Below are positions 1 through 32,423 of a DNA stretch of 64,000 nucleotides, one piece after another; position 1 is the stretch's first letter; each line of letters starts with the position of its first letter. Below the pieces are notes generated by a model that was given only the letters and a program-made list of their open reading frames with translations, was not told the DNA's origin and did not search any database. A program made the position numbers and the translations under genes. The stretch lies in assembly GCA_000226015.1 (NCBI GenBank), contig JH154743.1, positions 32,431-96,430 on the forward strand. Reading direction: 5' to 3'. This DNA comes from Mnemiopsis leidyi (lineage: Eukaryota; Ctenophora; Tentaculata; Lobata; Bolinopsidae).

Positions 1-1489
1 CAATATTTCAATTGACTCTGAAAACATATACACATATATCTGAAGCAAGAAATCTGACACCTGCTAGATGTTTAACCTGAACTAGAGCTAGAGAACTTGG
101 TGCCTAGTTGTCGGTGGTTAATTGAACTATTCGTCATTAACCAATCAACCAGTTCTGGTTAGTTTAAGTCTGCTTGTGAATTAGATATTGGGTATTGGAG
201 CTTTGTGCCTAGTTGTCCGGTAGCCTCAAATAGTCAACAAATTTTGACCAATGAACATGGTCAACATTTCAAAGTTTCCGAGGCCATGCCAAATGGTCAA
301 ATTTTTATTAAAATGTCCATTTTGAGTGTGACTATAGGGGAAATCTCTTTTTTGAGGTCATGGTCACATTTCTCGACCATTGACCAATGATCATGGCGGG
401 AAAATCTCCTGCGGGTGTCATGGTCTTGACCTTACTCTCCATAGTTAGAGTCGCCATGGTTAATAACCATTAGCTACAGTTACCATGGTTAATAACCGTT
501 ACCTTTTGTATTAACAATGGTAAGTCACTATTGGTAACTTGATGCACCTTATATAATTACAGTATAATTAGAACGTGAAGTCGTGAAATTTCACCTAATT
601 ATTCATATACCAGCAGAATATAAAATTAATGCAGCAAGTACAAGTGCAGTCCAGACTAACTAAACGCGAAGCCATCAAGGATTCGTTACAAAGGTGCTAC
701 TCTCCAATATAGCAAACCGACAAGTTAACAGTGCCACACACGTACAAAATTGCAATTTCATGCGGCAAAATTGAGGGAGCATATTCGACGGTATGACAAA
801 TACGCTGGTCGAGCTTACTCCATGAACCTTCTAGTTTTCTAGAGCCAGAAAACTCTTTCTTAATCAATTAAAATTTGTTAATTTTATCGTGGGTAGTATA
901 ACGATGAATAGCTTCTGCAGTCACCTGCATCTCCTTAAGCTTCTGCTTTCAGTAGCACTTGTTATTATTACTTGCAGCGGTTAAGATGAATCATTTTCCT
1001 TGTATTAAGATGTTAGGCTGTGTCAAAGATGTTAGGCTGTGTCAAATAAGGCTTAAAAACATTCATAAATAAGCAATTTTTCATACTTGGAAGATAGATA
1101 AATTTTTCTGTTGAACCCCCGAGGTCGATACCCGGTCGATATACCGACCTCGCGATATCTCGAAAACCAAATTCATTGAGACAAAAACCTTTCAGACTTG
1201 TCTTATTTGGGCCAAGAGAAGTTGATTCAGGGGGTAAATTTGAAAATTTATTCTCGGGGTGTAGGAGTTAACCTTTACTACACGTTTAAAGCTATATTTG
1301 AACCGTTTTTCAAATGAAAAATTAATGTAGAAAAATCTTTAGATTTCTGAAAATCTGAAATGTTTGGATATTTTGAGAGTAAAAATCCAAACTTTGTTGT
1401 CACATATGTTAACACCGTGCGTTCAGCTATACAATATTAATGTTGAGGTCGACACGAGCGGATTAAGGAATTTAGGGGAAGACTTCTGA
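1..1489. other. Intergenic, repeat-bearing
   Basis: No gene is recognisable. A TTGACC-rich dispersed repeat occupies about 205-425 (listed separately). At about 450-500 the sequence CCATGGTTAATAACC occurs twice with short spacing. A short direct duplication of GATGTTAGGCTGTGTCAAA lies near 1010-1047. The longest open frame (61 codons) shows no protein-like features. Confidence 0.6.
205..425. repeat. TTGACC-type dispersed repeat, copy 1
   Basis: The stretch is rich in alternating TTGACCA and TGGTCAA words and ends with TTGACCAATGATCATGG followed by a GGGTGTCATGG motif. The same order of words recurs at 63528-63705 (GACCATCGACCATGG, then GGGTGTCATGG) and in shorter form at 20818-20875 and 21975-22105. 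This looks like a short non-autonomous repeat family with internal dyad words. Family and termini are not resolved. Confidence 0.6.
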
Positions 1490-1930
1490 GGCTCCTAACT
1501 CCTAAGCAGGACTAGAGGAACACTCCTAACTCTTAAGCAGGACTAGAGGAACACTCCTAACTCTTAAGCAGGACTAGAGGAACACTCCTAACTCTTAAGC
1601 AGAACTAGAGGAACACTCCTAACTCTTAAGCAGAACTAGAGGAACACTCCTAACTCCTAAGCAGAACTAGAGGAACACTCCTAACTCCTAAGCAAGACTA
1701 GAGGAACACTCCTAACTCCTAAGCAGGACTAGAAGAACACTCCTAACTCTTAAGCAGGGGAACTAGAGGAACACTCCTAACTCTTAAGCAGGGCTAGAGG
1801 AACACTCCTAACTCCTAAGCAAGACTAGAGGAACACTCCTAACTCCTAAGCAGGACTAGAAGAACACTCCTAACTCCTAAGCAGGACTAGAAGAACACTC
1901 CTAACTCTTAAGCAGGGCTAGAGAAACACT
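1490..1930. repeat. Tandem satellite, ~30-bp unit, ~14 copies
   Basis: A unit reading roughly AACTCTTAAGCAGGACTAGA followed by GGAACACTCCT is repeated head to tail about fourteen times. Units differ by single changes (TCTTAAG/TCCTAAG, GGACTAG/GAACTAG/AGACTAG/GGGCTAG), and one carries a small insertion. Neighbouring units share variants, so the array probably grew by local unequal exchange or slippage. There is no spacer diversity and no coding frame. Confidence 0.95.
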
Positions 1931-2877
1931 AGGTCCATGTATCGGATATTTACCAATTAGATATGGCAATGACGGCAAGATAAAATAGGAAAATCTCGTG
2001 AATTTGTCACTGTCATGGGTACCCGCTTTCTAGTCAGCACAGTAAACTATAATTGGCCAGACTTGTTAACTATCTTGTAACATTACAACAACATGGTAAT
2101 CTATCGAGCTCCACTAGTAAGTTGAAACGACGTGCTAAGTGTTTGTAGTTAACATGACAAGTGTAAGAAATATTGCTTTGTTGACTCAGCTTTAGGGAGA
2201 CCTACATCGCACCTGGTCATCTGCCAATAGTATTTAAATTGTATATATTATTTATAATTTATTTATATTGTATTTATTTAGTTCCTTACTTCGTAGTAGG
2301 CTTAGTAAGATATCATTTTATTGCAATTTATTGAAAATGGTAATTTGTGTCCGTTTTCTAAGAACCCCGGTAAAAGCATGAGGAAATAAGGCATATTAAC
2401 AATCAAGCAAACGAAGAGTATTGAGTTCTTCTTCCGTCTTTAAAGCAACCTAGGTCGCCCTTCAGTCTCAGAGAAAACACTGTTCCTCACTTTCAGTAAC
2501 TAAAGGGTGATTTCTTTCTCCTCTGCCTTTTTCCTTATCTTATTCCTTTTCTCTTATTCCTGGAGTTTGTTGATTGCTATAATTCTGTCACGTTTTCATA
2601 TCTACATTATTATCCTCTGAGTATTAGTAGATATAATAGTATAATCAGTGCGCAAATGTAACAGTCAGTTAGTCACATACATAGTTCTACTGTTTGCTGT
2701 TTAGTGTTCGTATATCTTCCGATTTTTCAAACTTATCTCATTTTATTTTGATTTCTAAACATTTAGATGGTAAAAATATATATGATTGTTTACTGTGGTT
2801 ATATCGAATATATTGCTTTTTAAATAAATAAATTCTAAACATTTAATCAATCGTCAAGTTCAAATAGGATATTCAAC
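1931..2877. other. Intergenic
   Basis: AT-rich sequence without a protein-like open frame or a repeat that I can place. It runs up to the 3' end of the minus-strand LINE fragment. Confidence 0.5.
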
Positions 2878-3433
2878 TTAAGCCAGTAACCCAAATTTAA
2901 TCCAAACTATCAAAGGCGATTCATAGGCAAAGTCCCGATTAACTACTTGACATGATACGACTTCTAAATATTTTATTCTTAAAATGCTTTTAAAATGCTC
3001 AAAAAGGAATGTTTTTAGCTGTTTCTTAAAAATGGAAATATCAGTGCACGTTCTATCTGTTCTTAAATTATAAGGCAAAAGATTCCGTACTGAAGGTGCA
3101 GCATAACAGAAACTTCTATCTGTTCTTTTAAAATCGGGCATAGGTGGAATATTAAGTAAAAAGTAATCATTATCATTCCGCAATGATTTAAGTGACTGGT
3201 CTTTAACTTAAATACAATTCTTTAGAAGTTGGAGCAATGTTGTTTATGCATTTAAAAGTCATGAGCGCAATCTTAAGTATATTCGCTGCTTGACAGGGAG
3301 TAAATGAGTTTCTCTGAGGAAGGGTTTCAGACTGTCCCATTTCCCAACTCTTTACCAAACAAGAAGCGCACACCTGAGTTTTGAACTTTTTTAAACTTTT
3401 TTGAACTTTTTTAAACATATACAAAATGTCCAA
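2878..3433 (-). mobile_element. LINE 3' fragment (reverse transcriptase C-terminal region)
   Basis: Two minus-strand frames carry the words typical of the extreme C-terminus of CR1/L2/Jockey-type non-LTR retrotransposon ORF2. The upstream piece (3203-3433) contains an ANILKIALMTFKCINNIAP stretch (LTFKCLNNLAP-like). The downstream piece (2878-3183) contains RTDRSFCYAAPSVRNLLPYN and then FKKQLKTFLFEHF, matching the usual RSFxYxAPxLWNxLP...FKxxLKTFLF ending. The two lie in different frames separated by stops, so this is a 5'-truncated dead copy. The family is inferred from motif pattern only. Confidence 0.8.
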
Positions 3434-6400
3434 TCCTCCTAATTTTTAGTCGTCATTCTCTTAGTTGTAGACATAATTTGACACTAATTTTTGTGGTTGG
3501 TTGCAGCAGTGATACAGTGCGGTGCAGCGTCTTTCAGATCTGCTAGAAATTTGCTAATTTTTTATAGACGGCAAGATTAATGATGATCATGAGGTTATTG
3601 AAAGTACAGCGACTTTATCTTTCATGATATTTCGAGGCATTGCCTGGTGTAACCTTGTTGAGGATATCTAGAGTCAAGCCAGTTCTACCGGAACGCCGGC
3701 ACACCATTGGAAACGGCAATTAAAACGGCATAACGCCATGCCACCTACAATTCCATGCCTACAAGCAGAATACCATCACTTCTCGTGGACCGTCTAGAAG
3801 GATACCGTTTTAAGTCATAACACTAAACAGATGCGGCCGTTTTGTTGTATAACTATTTAACTTTATACATACCAGAAAGCTGTTTGGACAGCCAAAACTC
3901 CATCCAGAACCGAATGAAGTTTAGGGGTGGGGGGGGTTAAAATACAGAAGACTACAAGTAGCCTACTCTGCAAGTCCTCTACATTTCCTCTGCAAGTCCT
4001 CTACAAGTCCGGCGATTCCAATGTCAGCAGGAAACGACGCAGTACCCGATCCTACACTCTACAGCCAGAAGGGCTGAAATAAAGGCCACCATATCATGAC
4101 AGATGCAACTTCAAGCCACGGTGTGAAGTATGTGAGTGCCCTCACAAAAAATGTGTTTAAAGGTAGAAAGTTAAAGGAAAAGCTATCCTCTATTCGCATT
4201 TATAATTTCAGATAATTATTTCTGACGTCTCGATGTACACTGAAACTTTACCGACAAAGAATATCCTCTAAAATCTCTCCCTTTGACGCAACACAACATA
4301 GAGATACCAGTGTTAAGCATTAAAATAGTTCCAACAACAAGCTCCTGTAACCCACCACACCATAATACCTCCTACTCGTCATGCTGGAGACAAAGGAGAC
4401 GGCAGTCGGTGCGAGTGATTTTCAGGTGCTCTCAGTTACTGAGTTGTTGTAGAACTCAGTTCAGTAATACCCGGGCATATACAATTCATATTTCGAATCT
4501 AACTTTTGTTCCAATCTTTCAACACTAGCACTAAAATTAGTTTTTAACCTTTCACTGGACTCCGTTCCTAATGATTTAGACCGATTACTCGAGCACTTTT
4601 TTCTTCACAGCTTTGTATGGTTTTAAGAATATCTGTTTGACTAATTTCTCTTAGGATTTTTGGCATAAAATGAACCCAATAAAAATCCCGCGCAGTGCGC
4701 TCTGAAGCACGTACAAGTAATCAAGGAGCTTAGCAAGTACAAGTTTAAGCAGCAGCTACTGACCAGCATGACTCCTCTAATCACTATCTCCGCCAGATCT
4801 ATCTATCTAACTATCTCTAAGACTCGCCACGTTTGTACGGCAATTTGAACCACCATCGTATCCCTGCTCCTGCATAATATGGTTGTTACAAGTGCCATGA
4901 AGTAGGCATACTTGCAGTTAAAGAGACAGGGACTAAACAGGGATTCCCGGAACATCAAGCCAAGAGATAAGAGCTTCACTCACTATCTCTAAGTTGGTTA
5001 TTTGCGACACTGCCAGTGATATTATCAGATTTCTCTCACTAATGTATCTAATTCTCCGGTTTGCCATTACTGCTACCAGTGCATTATGTTGTGATGATGC
5101 TTTGATGTGCATTGCATTAAGAAGTAGCTCAGTAGTCAGTTTGAGTAAGTAATTGTATCGTGAATTTGTATCTTGTCGGTTGGAGGGTGCAGCTATTGTG
5201 TCCAACTATATCTAAAAATATAGTTATAGCTGCTAAACATTTTGTATAATTGATAATAATGTTTTGATCTTAATTTTAGATGGCTTACATGCACAGCTAT
5301 TCCACAAAGTATATAAGTAAAGATGAATTTAATTTCACTTAAACTGTACATTTGATTTTTTCATAATACACCAATCCTTAACTATTCAGCCATTACAATT
5401 TGTCGGGACATCTGCAATTTGATTAAGCACCTTATTGTTCAGCAACACATATCATTACTCAAAAAATAGCAAATCAGTGAACACTGAGCACCACGCAAAT
5501 TTTCCCACTGATTGATATTGCTCCATAAAGTCTGGACTGTCATTGTCACATTTCACATGCAGCTCTGCTTAAAGATTTGGTTACAATTAGGTTATTTTGT
5601 TTAGTAGGTTAATTTTTTAAATTACTTCTTTGTATTTACTGTTGCTCTATGTCTACAAATTTGTAGACCTTTTTCTTTTGACCCCTTCTTTCAAAAGAAA
5701 AAGGTTGCAAGAAGCAAGTTTACCCTGGGCTAGCCGACTTCAGTTCTTATCAGGGACTTATCAAATTATCGTTTTTGTTATAAACTGGTGATCGAAAAAG
5801 ACAATCTGGCACCAAAAGACCACTAAGAGGATAAGTGAAATTGAGGTATACTTAATACTTGTTTGATGATCTTACAACCGGAGGTTATTCTAACGCGAGC
5901 AGATCGTTCATTGATCCAGAGGTGAACCAAACTTAAAGCTTAGATTTAATGTAAGGAGTAGAGACAAACTTAAAGTAAAAGTACAGAGCGAGGCCATGAG
6001 TAGGGGATAATGAATTACTTTATAGAACAAATACTAAAAACAATTACCTTACAGTAACATATTAGTCTATCGAAACGACCACGCTAACACAATCATTAAC
6101 GTTTTCTTGTATCAGACCACCCATTCCAAGAGGTTCATTCACCGATGGCAAACAACTGTATAGCCATTTTATGTTATTTTCCTCGTTAACAAGACTCTCA
6201 ATTTTAATGATAGGTATATATGTCACATACTTTAAAATTGTTTTTTTCGTCGTTATAAATTTTCATATCGAATTGTTGAAGCTGGTATCGCTATCCTATT
6301 TAACAAGAAATACGTATGTGATTCGGCAATATAAAATCATGCAATTATTATTCACAGGGTTCTTCGCAAGTACTGACCAATGACCACGACTTTAGACGGC

Positions 6401-8400
6401 TTCAACAAAATTTTTGGGTTCTTAATTTCATTATAGACCTTAACCGTTGGTTTAATTGGGCTTGAGACAAGGGCATTAAAAACCACAAAACATTACCTGC
6501 CTAAAGTGGTTCAATTTAGTGAATAGCTTCACATTTAGGAAAGCAAGCAGTTTAATAAATATTGACAGGAATATGTTATATTTAATATGTCTGGATGAAG
6601 GTGGAATGTGTAAACTGCTCAGTCCTCCCTTACTAGGCTTCTTAGCTACAAGATACATATCTCGCCGTATGATAAATTAATTAACCCAAACAGGCCTGAA
6701 ATACGTTGTTTAATGCACATCTAGTTTCTAGTGTGTACAATATCGTCTTTCGATATGACTTTATATGTTTATTTTTACGCTTGTCGTTCAATTTTTCATG
6801 AATTTGATCCAACTCCTTACGACAAAACGTTGATTATCTAATCAAGCATCACTGAATGCCTCATTCAGACTAACAGAGGTCTGCGACTTAAGAGGTGTGC
6901 GATTATTCCTTTACTGTAAATAAAATAAATTTAACTGGGTGCAATAAGATTTAGGAAACGCCGTATTCTAATATTGTAGCTGTAGAACCATTATCAGTCA
7001 ACTCAAGCCGAGTAAAGTTACTTCAATCTTCACATTTTAATCTCATGTGAGATTTAACGGTCATCGTTCGTGTTTTTTGAGACCCCTCGTTTCATTGAAT
7101 CATTGGAAAATAGTTGACATTAACCCAGCGCTAAGTGCATGTTAATTTCTATTAAATTTGACCGCGGCATACCTCAAAACCGATCTTTTCTAAGCGAGGA
7201 GTGTTACCGATTGCAGTTACTCGGGAGTTTACGTCTATTTCACCTTTCTAATGGAGCTGTAATTTCGTATTACAGCATAAGGCTCAGTAAGTGCGACTTC
7301 GCACGACTTTTGCGATAATTAGACATGAGCATTAAATTCAGAATCTAAATGTCAATTATCATGACTGGCGTAGGACGTGGCTGTTAAATTTATGTGATGT
7401 CAATTTAATTTTTGAGATTTTGAGAAAATTAGGAATTTATCTGTGAATGAAGATTTGAGCTATGACTCTACTACATATATGCTGTTGGATATTTCTTATA
7501 TTCTCGAAGCGGTAGGCTCAATTTAGGTCTTCGTTCAATTTCTTAAAGCTCAGACTCATAACATGGGACTTATTCGGGAAAGTTACCACGATTGCACACC
7601 CAAGTGACAAGACTCGATTGTTAAAAATTGTGTCTGATTCGTACAGTTTGGTCCAACAAGACACGGTAGAAGAGATTTTACTATTCCCGACCTTCCCTCG
7701 CAGTTAAAATTTAAGGATATTTAGCTATCCTATTTTTACATTGAATATCTATCCGACGAGTTGAATTGCACGCGTCATAAGATCAAACTTTTAGGGTTAC
7801 GCTTTAAACTCAGTCATTTTGACGTTTAGAGAGAGCAGACCTGAGAAACTTTTTAGTCCTCCCAGATTTCAAGCTTCCGAATTTTACTCCTGCACTGCGT
7901 CCTCAATCTTTTAGTTGGCGATTCTCCCTTTCATGTTGATATTCTTTGTATGTATGACACTGTTTATTCCAAAACAAGTCAGTGCCGATAGATACACAGT
8001 CAGTCACAGTGATACATAGAATTAACAGCAAGGCACGGTTTTTACCTACTTGGTTACTAAAAGCATTCTTGGAACAGTATTGTTACGCTTAAAAACTTTT
8101 TTGAGTATTCTCGCGCAGGTCACTTCACTAAACTGTGAAAAATCTATCGTCACACAGGTTTATTATCTTGAAACCATGTCTAAACTGTGTTACAAACTAA
8201 GTTTAACAAACTATTATAAAATTCATCCTTCTTGAAATTATCAGAGTTGTCGGTTCTAGAACAATCCAGAGACGTAGTTTCATACAAATATTTGGAAATT
8301 CTCCTGCTCACTTGACAGTTTACGTTAATACGGCAAATGTTAATACATAGTTAAACTTACAGAAGTTAGTAGAACTTGACTAAACTGTTTTTACTGCAGG
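3434..8400. other. Long intergenic stretch upstream of the GPCR
   Basis: About 5 kb of AT-rich DNA with no open frame that looks like protein. A splice-acceptor-like tract ends at 8400, just before the GPCR start codon, so one or more non-coding 5' exons and the promoter of that gene may lie here. I cannot place them. Confidence 0.5.
8389..8400 (+). promoter_or_regulatory. Candidate 3' splice site before the GPCR start
   Basis: A pyrimidine-rich tract ending in CAG directly precedes GGGGT and the ATG at 8405. This suggests that the coding exon begins at 8401 and that a 5' UTR exon lies upstream. Inference from consensus only. Confidence 0.55.
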
Positions 8401-8404
8401 GGGT

Positions 8405-9727
8405 ATGACAGATTTAACCAGCTCCTCCCCCTACAGCACCCACACCCCTCCTACCAACCCTATTTCGGAGGGATGGGACCAGGTCATGGCCGCTAGCAGT
8501 ATCTTTTGTTTTGTCATCGGTACTATCGGTAACATTCTGGCACTGATCTACTTTGCGAACAAGAGGAAAGACTTGCCTACCAAGATCTACATTCTGATGA
8601 CTATAACCGATACATTGTCGTGCATGCTGGTTATTGCGGTGGGACAGAGCTTTCTCAACGAGAGGAGGCCTGGCTGGTTCGAGAAGAGTTGGTTTTGTGA
8701 CATCTGGTCGACTTCGTGGAACGTTATTCCTTACTTCTCTGTCTTCTTAGTTCTTGTACTCAGTGTAGTTCGGACTGTGTCGCTTGTCAGACCATTTGGA
8801 ACAGTTTCTCACAAACTTGTCCTGGCAATTATTTCTGTGTATCTGGTGTATCTGGTAGCCAGGGTGGTGGTCCCTGATGTCTTAAGAATCTTGAATAATT
8901 CTACCCACATTACGCACGTTTATGATGCGAAATATCTGCAGCAGGTGTATTGTGCGATAAGGGTTAGCGAAAAAGGTGCGCTTTGGGACTATCAAATAGC
9001 GTCCAATGTCATACAACTAACAGTCCCAGTCATTCCTATCATTGTCAGCTGTGTGATATCCTGCTATTGCGTCCTCAAATCACGCAAAACCAACGCTCTT
9101 TCCCGCAAAGCAGCAGTGCAAAAGAGCTTGGCAATTCCAAAAGTAAGCATGTCTCATCAGACGAGTGAGAGTAGTGACGTATCCACGGGAGAGGGAACAT
9201 GGAACAAGATGAAGAGAACCGCCAGGAATCTCTCCACTGTCTCCATGATGTCGTCTAGATCCTCAAGGAACACCTCAACTGTTTCCTCCGTGGGGGGTCC
9301 AGGAGGCAAGGACAGACAGATCCAGGCTACTATAACAATCCTCCTCATCACGGCAACCTACATACTTTTCAACATTCCAGTTTTCATCTATTACCTCTTC
9401 TTCACGGTAGAGATTGTTCTGATCAAGAACAGGAACAAGTGGGTGTTCCTGACTGACAATCATGTCAACTACTATGGCTGGAATCTAGTGTTTGTACAAT
9501 GTGTGGCTCTAAACGCCGCTTTAAATCCGATTCTCTACTGCTGGAGGATTGGGAAGTTGCGACAGTTCTATTCAAGAGATAGGATAAGGATGTGGTGGAA
9601 AGTATGTGTGGATAATATCATGATCTGTCTGGGACTAAAAGACAAATGTTATGCTAATCAGAGGACATCTTTCTCCGTCACTCATTCCAGGACTTACGTA
9701 GAAGTTATTCAAGAAGAAGTGTTGTGA
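8405..9727 (+). CDS. Class A (rhodopsin-like) G protein-coupled receptor
   Basis: A 440-aa seven-transmembrane receptor, probably at the plasma membrane; ligand unknown. Visible class A landmarks are a GN pair in TM1 (N43), an aspartate in TM2 (LMTITDTLS, D69), the TM3 cysteine (C98) with a partner in the second extracellular loop (VYCAI), and NPILY in TM7 (374-378). The DRY position reads V-R-T (122-124), so the acidic residue is replaced. TM6 reads TATYILFNIP rather than FxxCWxP. Intracellular loop 3 is long and Ser/Thr-rich (about residues 230-315), offering phosphorylation sites. The C-terminus ends EEVL, which could be a class III PDZ ligand. A strong acceptor (TTTTTACTGCAG, ending at 8400) lies four bases before the ATG, so the 5' UTR is probably spliced. 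Invertebrates have many lineage-specific receptors of this kind, so I assign no orthologue. Confidence 0.93.
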   Translation: MTDLTSSSPYSTHTPPTNPISEGWDQVMAASSIFCFVIGTIGNILALIYFANKRKDLPTKIYILMTITDTLSCMLVIAVGQSFLNERRPGWFEKSWFCDIWSTSWNVIPYFSVFLVLVLSVVRTVSLVRPFGTVSHKLVLAIISVYLVYLVARVVVPDVLRILNNSTHITHVYDAKYLQQVYCAIRVSEKGALWDYQIASNVIQLTVPVIPIIVSCVISCYCVLKSRKTNALSRKAAVQKSLAIPKVSMSHQTSESSDVSTGEGTWNKMKRTARNLSTVSMMSSRSSRNTSTVSSVGGPGGKDRQIQATITILLITATYILFNIPVFIYYLFFTVEIVLIKNRNKWVFLTDNHVNYYGWNLVFVQCVALNAALNPILYCWRIGKLRQFYSRDRIRMWWKVCVDNIMICLGLKDKCYANQRTSFSVTHSRTYVEVIQEEVL

Positions 9728-9789
9728 TGTAGAAATACTGTTTCTGTGATGTAGAAATACTGTTTTTGTGATGTAGAAATACTGTTTTT
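9725..9789 (+). repeat. Triplicated 22-bp unit starting at the GPCR stop codon
   Basis: The unit TGATGTAGAAATACTGTTT plus three bases occurs three times in direct tandem. The first TGA is the stop codon of the receptor gene, so the 3' UTR begins with the array. Confidence 0.9.
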
Positions 9790-12010
9790 CAGCATTTCCA
9801 TATACCAAATTAATTTGAAAAGAAACATTTAAGAAACGTATTATTCTTCGTTTCGAATGCGAATATTGATATAGGCATTGATAAGATAATATGGCACGAT
9901 ATTTTAGCGTAGCTGTAAGACGTCGTTCGTGTACGAAGAAGAGCCGAAGTTCTTTAAATTTTAAGCTTTAGGTGACGAACAGCATGCTTAGAATGTTTGT
10001 GGAATGTGTAATAATTTTCACAGGATTTTCTGTTGATAGGGGTTGTTTATGAGCTATCCGCAATCTAAATCTCAACAATTTCATGATCGACATTTCAATG
10101 ATCGACATTGGCTTTTCAGGCCTAGTATTACTTGGTTATGGCCTTAAATTTGATAAAATTTGTCAAGATGTTGTAGCTTTAGATTGATATCATACGGATT
10201 AAAACTAAAGATAAAAAAGCTACTTTAAAAGAGTTATTGTGTGAACTGTGAACGATTCAATATTTTATTTTTACCTTGATGTGATCGTGCAACAAAGACA
10301 AATTCTTGTTCTTTATCGGACTACTTCCTATCTGATCAAGAAGGTCCTCCTTTGCAGCAAGGCTCGCCTCAAACCCAATCCTGTCAGTATCATATGTCTG
10401 AAAATATTACCTATCAATTTTGTGTTGACCGGTTGCCAGCCGATAGCTCTGTATTATCAAAACTCAAAAGTAAACCAATTCATAGAACTTTACCAAAAGC
10501 ATCTTAAACAGTCCAAAAAGTAAAACTATTCATAAAACTTTCCGTGAAGTATCTTATAAGTTATACAGCACAAAAAGTATAACTGTTAATAGAACTTTAC
10601 GTGAAGTATCTTATACAGCACAAAATGAAATATGCACCTTCGTTTTGGAGGCTGAAGACATCACTCTTTCTTCTTCGTTCTCAGACCTAAATAAAACATT
10701 TTAAAACCTTGCTGCCACGCATGGCTTTGATGTACTACAACAAGAGAAAGTATGGTGGCAAGAGGAGAAAGTATTGGGAAAGTACTGGGAAAGTACTGCC
10801 ATCATTTTCAAAGGACTTAGACTTAGAGATTATTCTAACCCACCCTGTCTCCAATTCAAATTTGAGACTTTTCTTTGCCGATCGGATGTTTCCCTCTTGG
10901 GTAAGAAGACTGTGAGATTCACTAAAAGGAGGGGTCCTGATCAAGCTTCTTGCAGTTACTCCAGGATAATGCTCAAGATATCTGGATATGTATCTTGGGC
11001 TATCAGTGCTTGTCATGACGAGGTTAAACTTAAACTGTTGAAACAAGTCGGAGAACCAACAAACCGTTAAAAAATTACAAATACGCGGGATTTATAAGCT
11101 GATTTGAAACAATTGATCTGTGTATAGTGTATGCGCTATAAGTCAGAAAAATCTATTTAAAATATCCAGTCCTCTTATTGGTAGAAATTAAAGAAGGGCC
11201 TCTCTTTCTGCTCTCTGATTGGCTGGCTATTGTAACGAGAGATCTGTGGGAAGGAAGGTAACGAGATCAGAACAGACTACAATGAGATGAGGAGGAGGGG
11301 TTGAGTTACAAATCGTACATCGAGGTGTTAACTGTTATAATTGCCAAACTCTACATGCGACTGAGCTGGAGTGGCAAATTAACTAGGGGAGCTACTGACA
11401 TAAAATTTGGCTGTCGGCTGGGTCAGCATTTGTCGGAGGGAGGAGAAATTGGAAAGATTACATAGTGCTAGCAGATAAGAAGAGGTCAGCCGCAAATTGA
11501 TACATTAACAGTTAAAGTGATATATGTTGCTTGATATCAATAAAATTCGACCTGAACTTTCTATCAAGAAGATATTAATATTTAACTGTTACCTGATTTA
11601 AATTTCATAAACGTCATTTGTTGCAGCAGAAACACTTCATTTTTCATCCCGCTACAAATATTTAAGAATGTCAAAGCACATTTGTGACAAAGCTAGTCAA
11701 GAAGTAATAACGGCTCGCTGACAGACCATAATTTGAACTTTTTACTGAAAATAAAACGAACAAATTAACATTAAAAAGTCAAATATTATTTGAAACAGCT
11801 CGATTACCTTAATGATAGAAACTTTATAAATAAAGGCTTCTCCAACACATCACAATAAAAATCTCCTCTAAAACTTGCATTAAAGAAATAATCTTTGTAA
11901 GCTGGTTCAATTATTAAGCTGTTAAAAATAATAAGTTAATTGTTAAAACGCCACAGGAAACCCAACTTCAAAAAAATATCTAAATAAAACAAATAAAAAT
12001 TGAAAGAAGG
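9790..12010. other. Intergenic between GPCR and POLR3B 3' end
   Basis: Holds the 3' flanks of two convergent genes (GPCR on plus, POLR3B on minus). Overlapping open frames of about 70-100 codons on both strands at 10700-11070 show no recognisable features and probably occur by chance. Two inverted CCAAT words (ATTGG at about 11178 and 11218) are present without other promoter support. Confidence 0.5.
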
Positions 12011-31617
<19,607 letters not shown>

Positions 31618-32423
31618 GTGGCTTGGAACTTCTGAGATTGTTTCTGTTTGATTTTGTTATTTTAAAACTTAACTTCGCGCCTCAATTTGAAAATTTGATT
31701 AAATTCCCAGAACACTAAATTTGATGATTTCATGCCGAGCTGTGTACAAGTAAGAATGCAAGATTTCGATTTTCTCTTAAATACAAACCGGTGACTTAAT
31801 GATACTATAAGGCAACAACATTTTCAAACTAACAACAACATCACTTCTAATGATAACAGCTAAAGATATTTACATGTTAAAAGTATAAATTAAGATAAAA
31901 GTTCGCTGTAATAAAACCAACAGCGTATATAAAACATCACCACTAGAACTAGCTTTCCTTTTCTAACCATAACAGTTTATACTGTTTTATTGTTACCTGT
32001 GTAAATGCCCTCTAATTTCATTGCCTATCTACATACTTTAATACTACCTGAAACACCCCTAGTAAAATGCAACGAGCGCTCAACACACTTTCAGAAAAAC
32101 TGACATTTATATAATAAAATCTAAATAAATTACTAACAATCATATAGTAGCTTCAACACTACACATAAATCAAAACAAGGAAATCATCGAATACAAAATT
32201 TCATCTGGAGCAATCAGGACAGGGTTAGAAGTATAAAAATCAAGAAGATAAATGTTAATCTGAAGAAACAATTACTTAATGATTTATCCGAAAACCTTAC
32301 ATAAGTATCGTTCTCGTTGGATATAATAATTCAAAGATGCGACTGTCAATAATTTCCAATCTTAAAATGATTAGGTTAAAGTTCTTGTACACGTCAAAAG
32401 AAGATCTCCTTAGCACTTTGAGA
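31618..32423. other. Interval between POLR3B start and PRPSAP stop
   Basis: About 800 bp of AT-rich DNA between two minus-strand genes in head-to-tail order. It must hold the PRPSAP 3' UTR and the POLR3B promoter. No clear core-promoter motif stands out. Confidence 0.5.

Noticed and set aside
1490-1930. Regular repeats resembling a CRISPR array
   Set aside because: Units are contiguous with no unique spacers, and the DNA is clearly eukaryotic. It is a tandem satellite.
9157-9463. Minus-strand open frames within the GPCR
   Set aside because: They are antisense to a well-supported coding region and have no protein-like features.
10709-11070. Overlapping open frames on both strands upstream of the POLR3B 3' end
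   Set aside because: All three frames are short and mutually overlapping, without domain words, and they read through each other's codons.
11170-11300. Inverted CCAAT boxes as a promoter
   Set aside because: Two ATTGG words without TATA, initiator or adjacent gene start. Neither flanking gene begins here.
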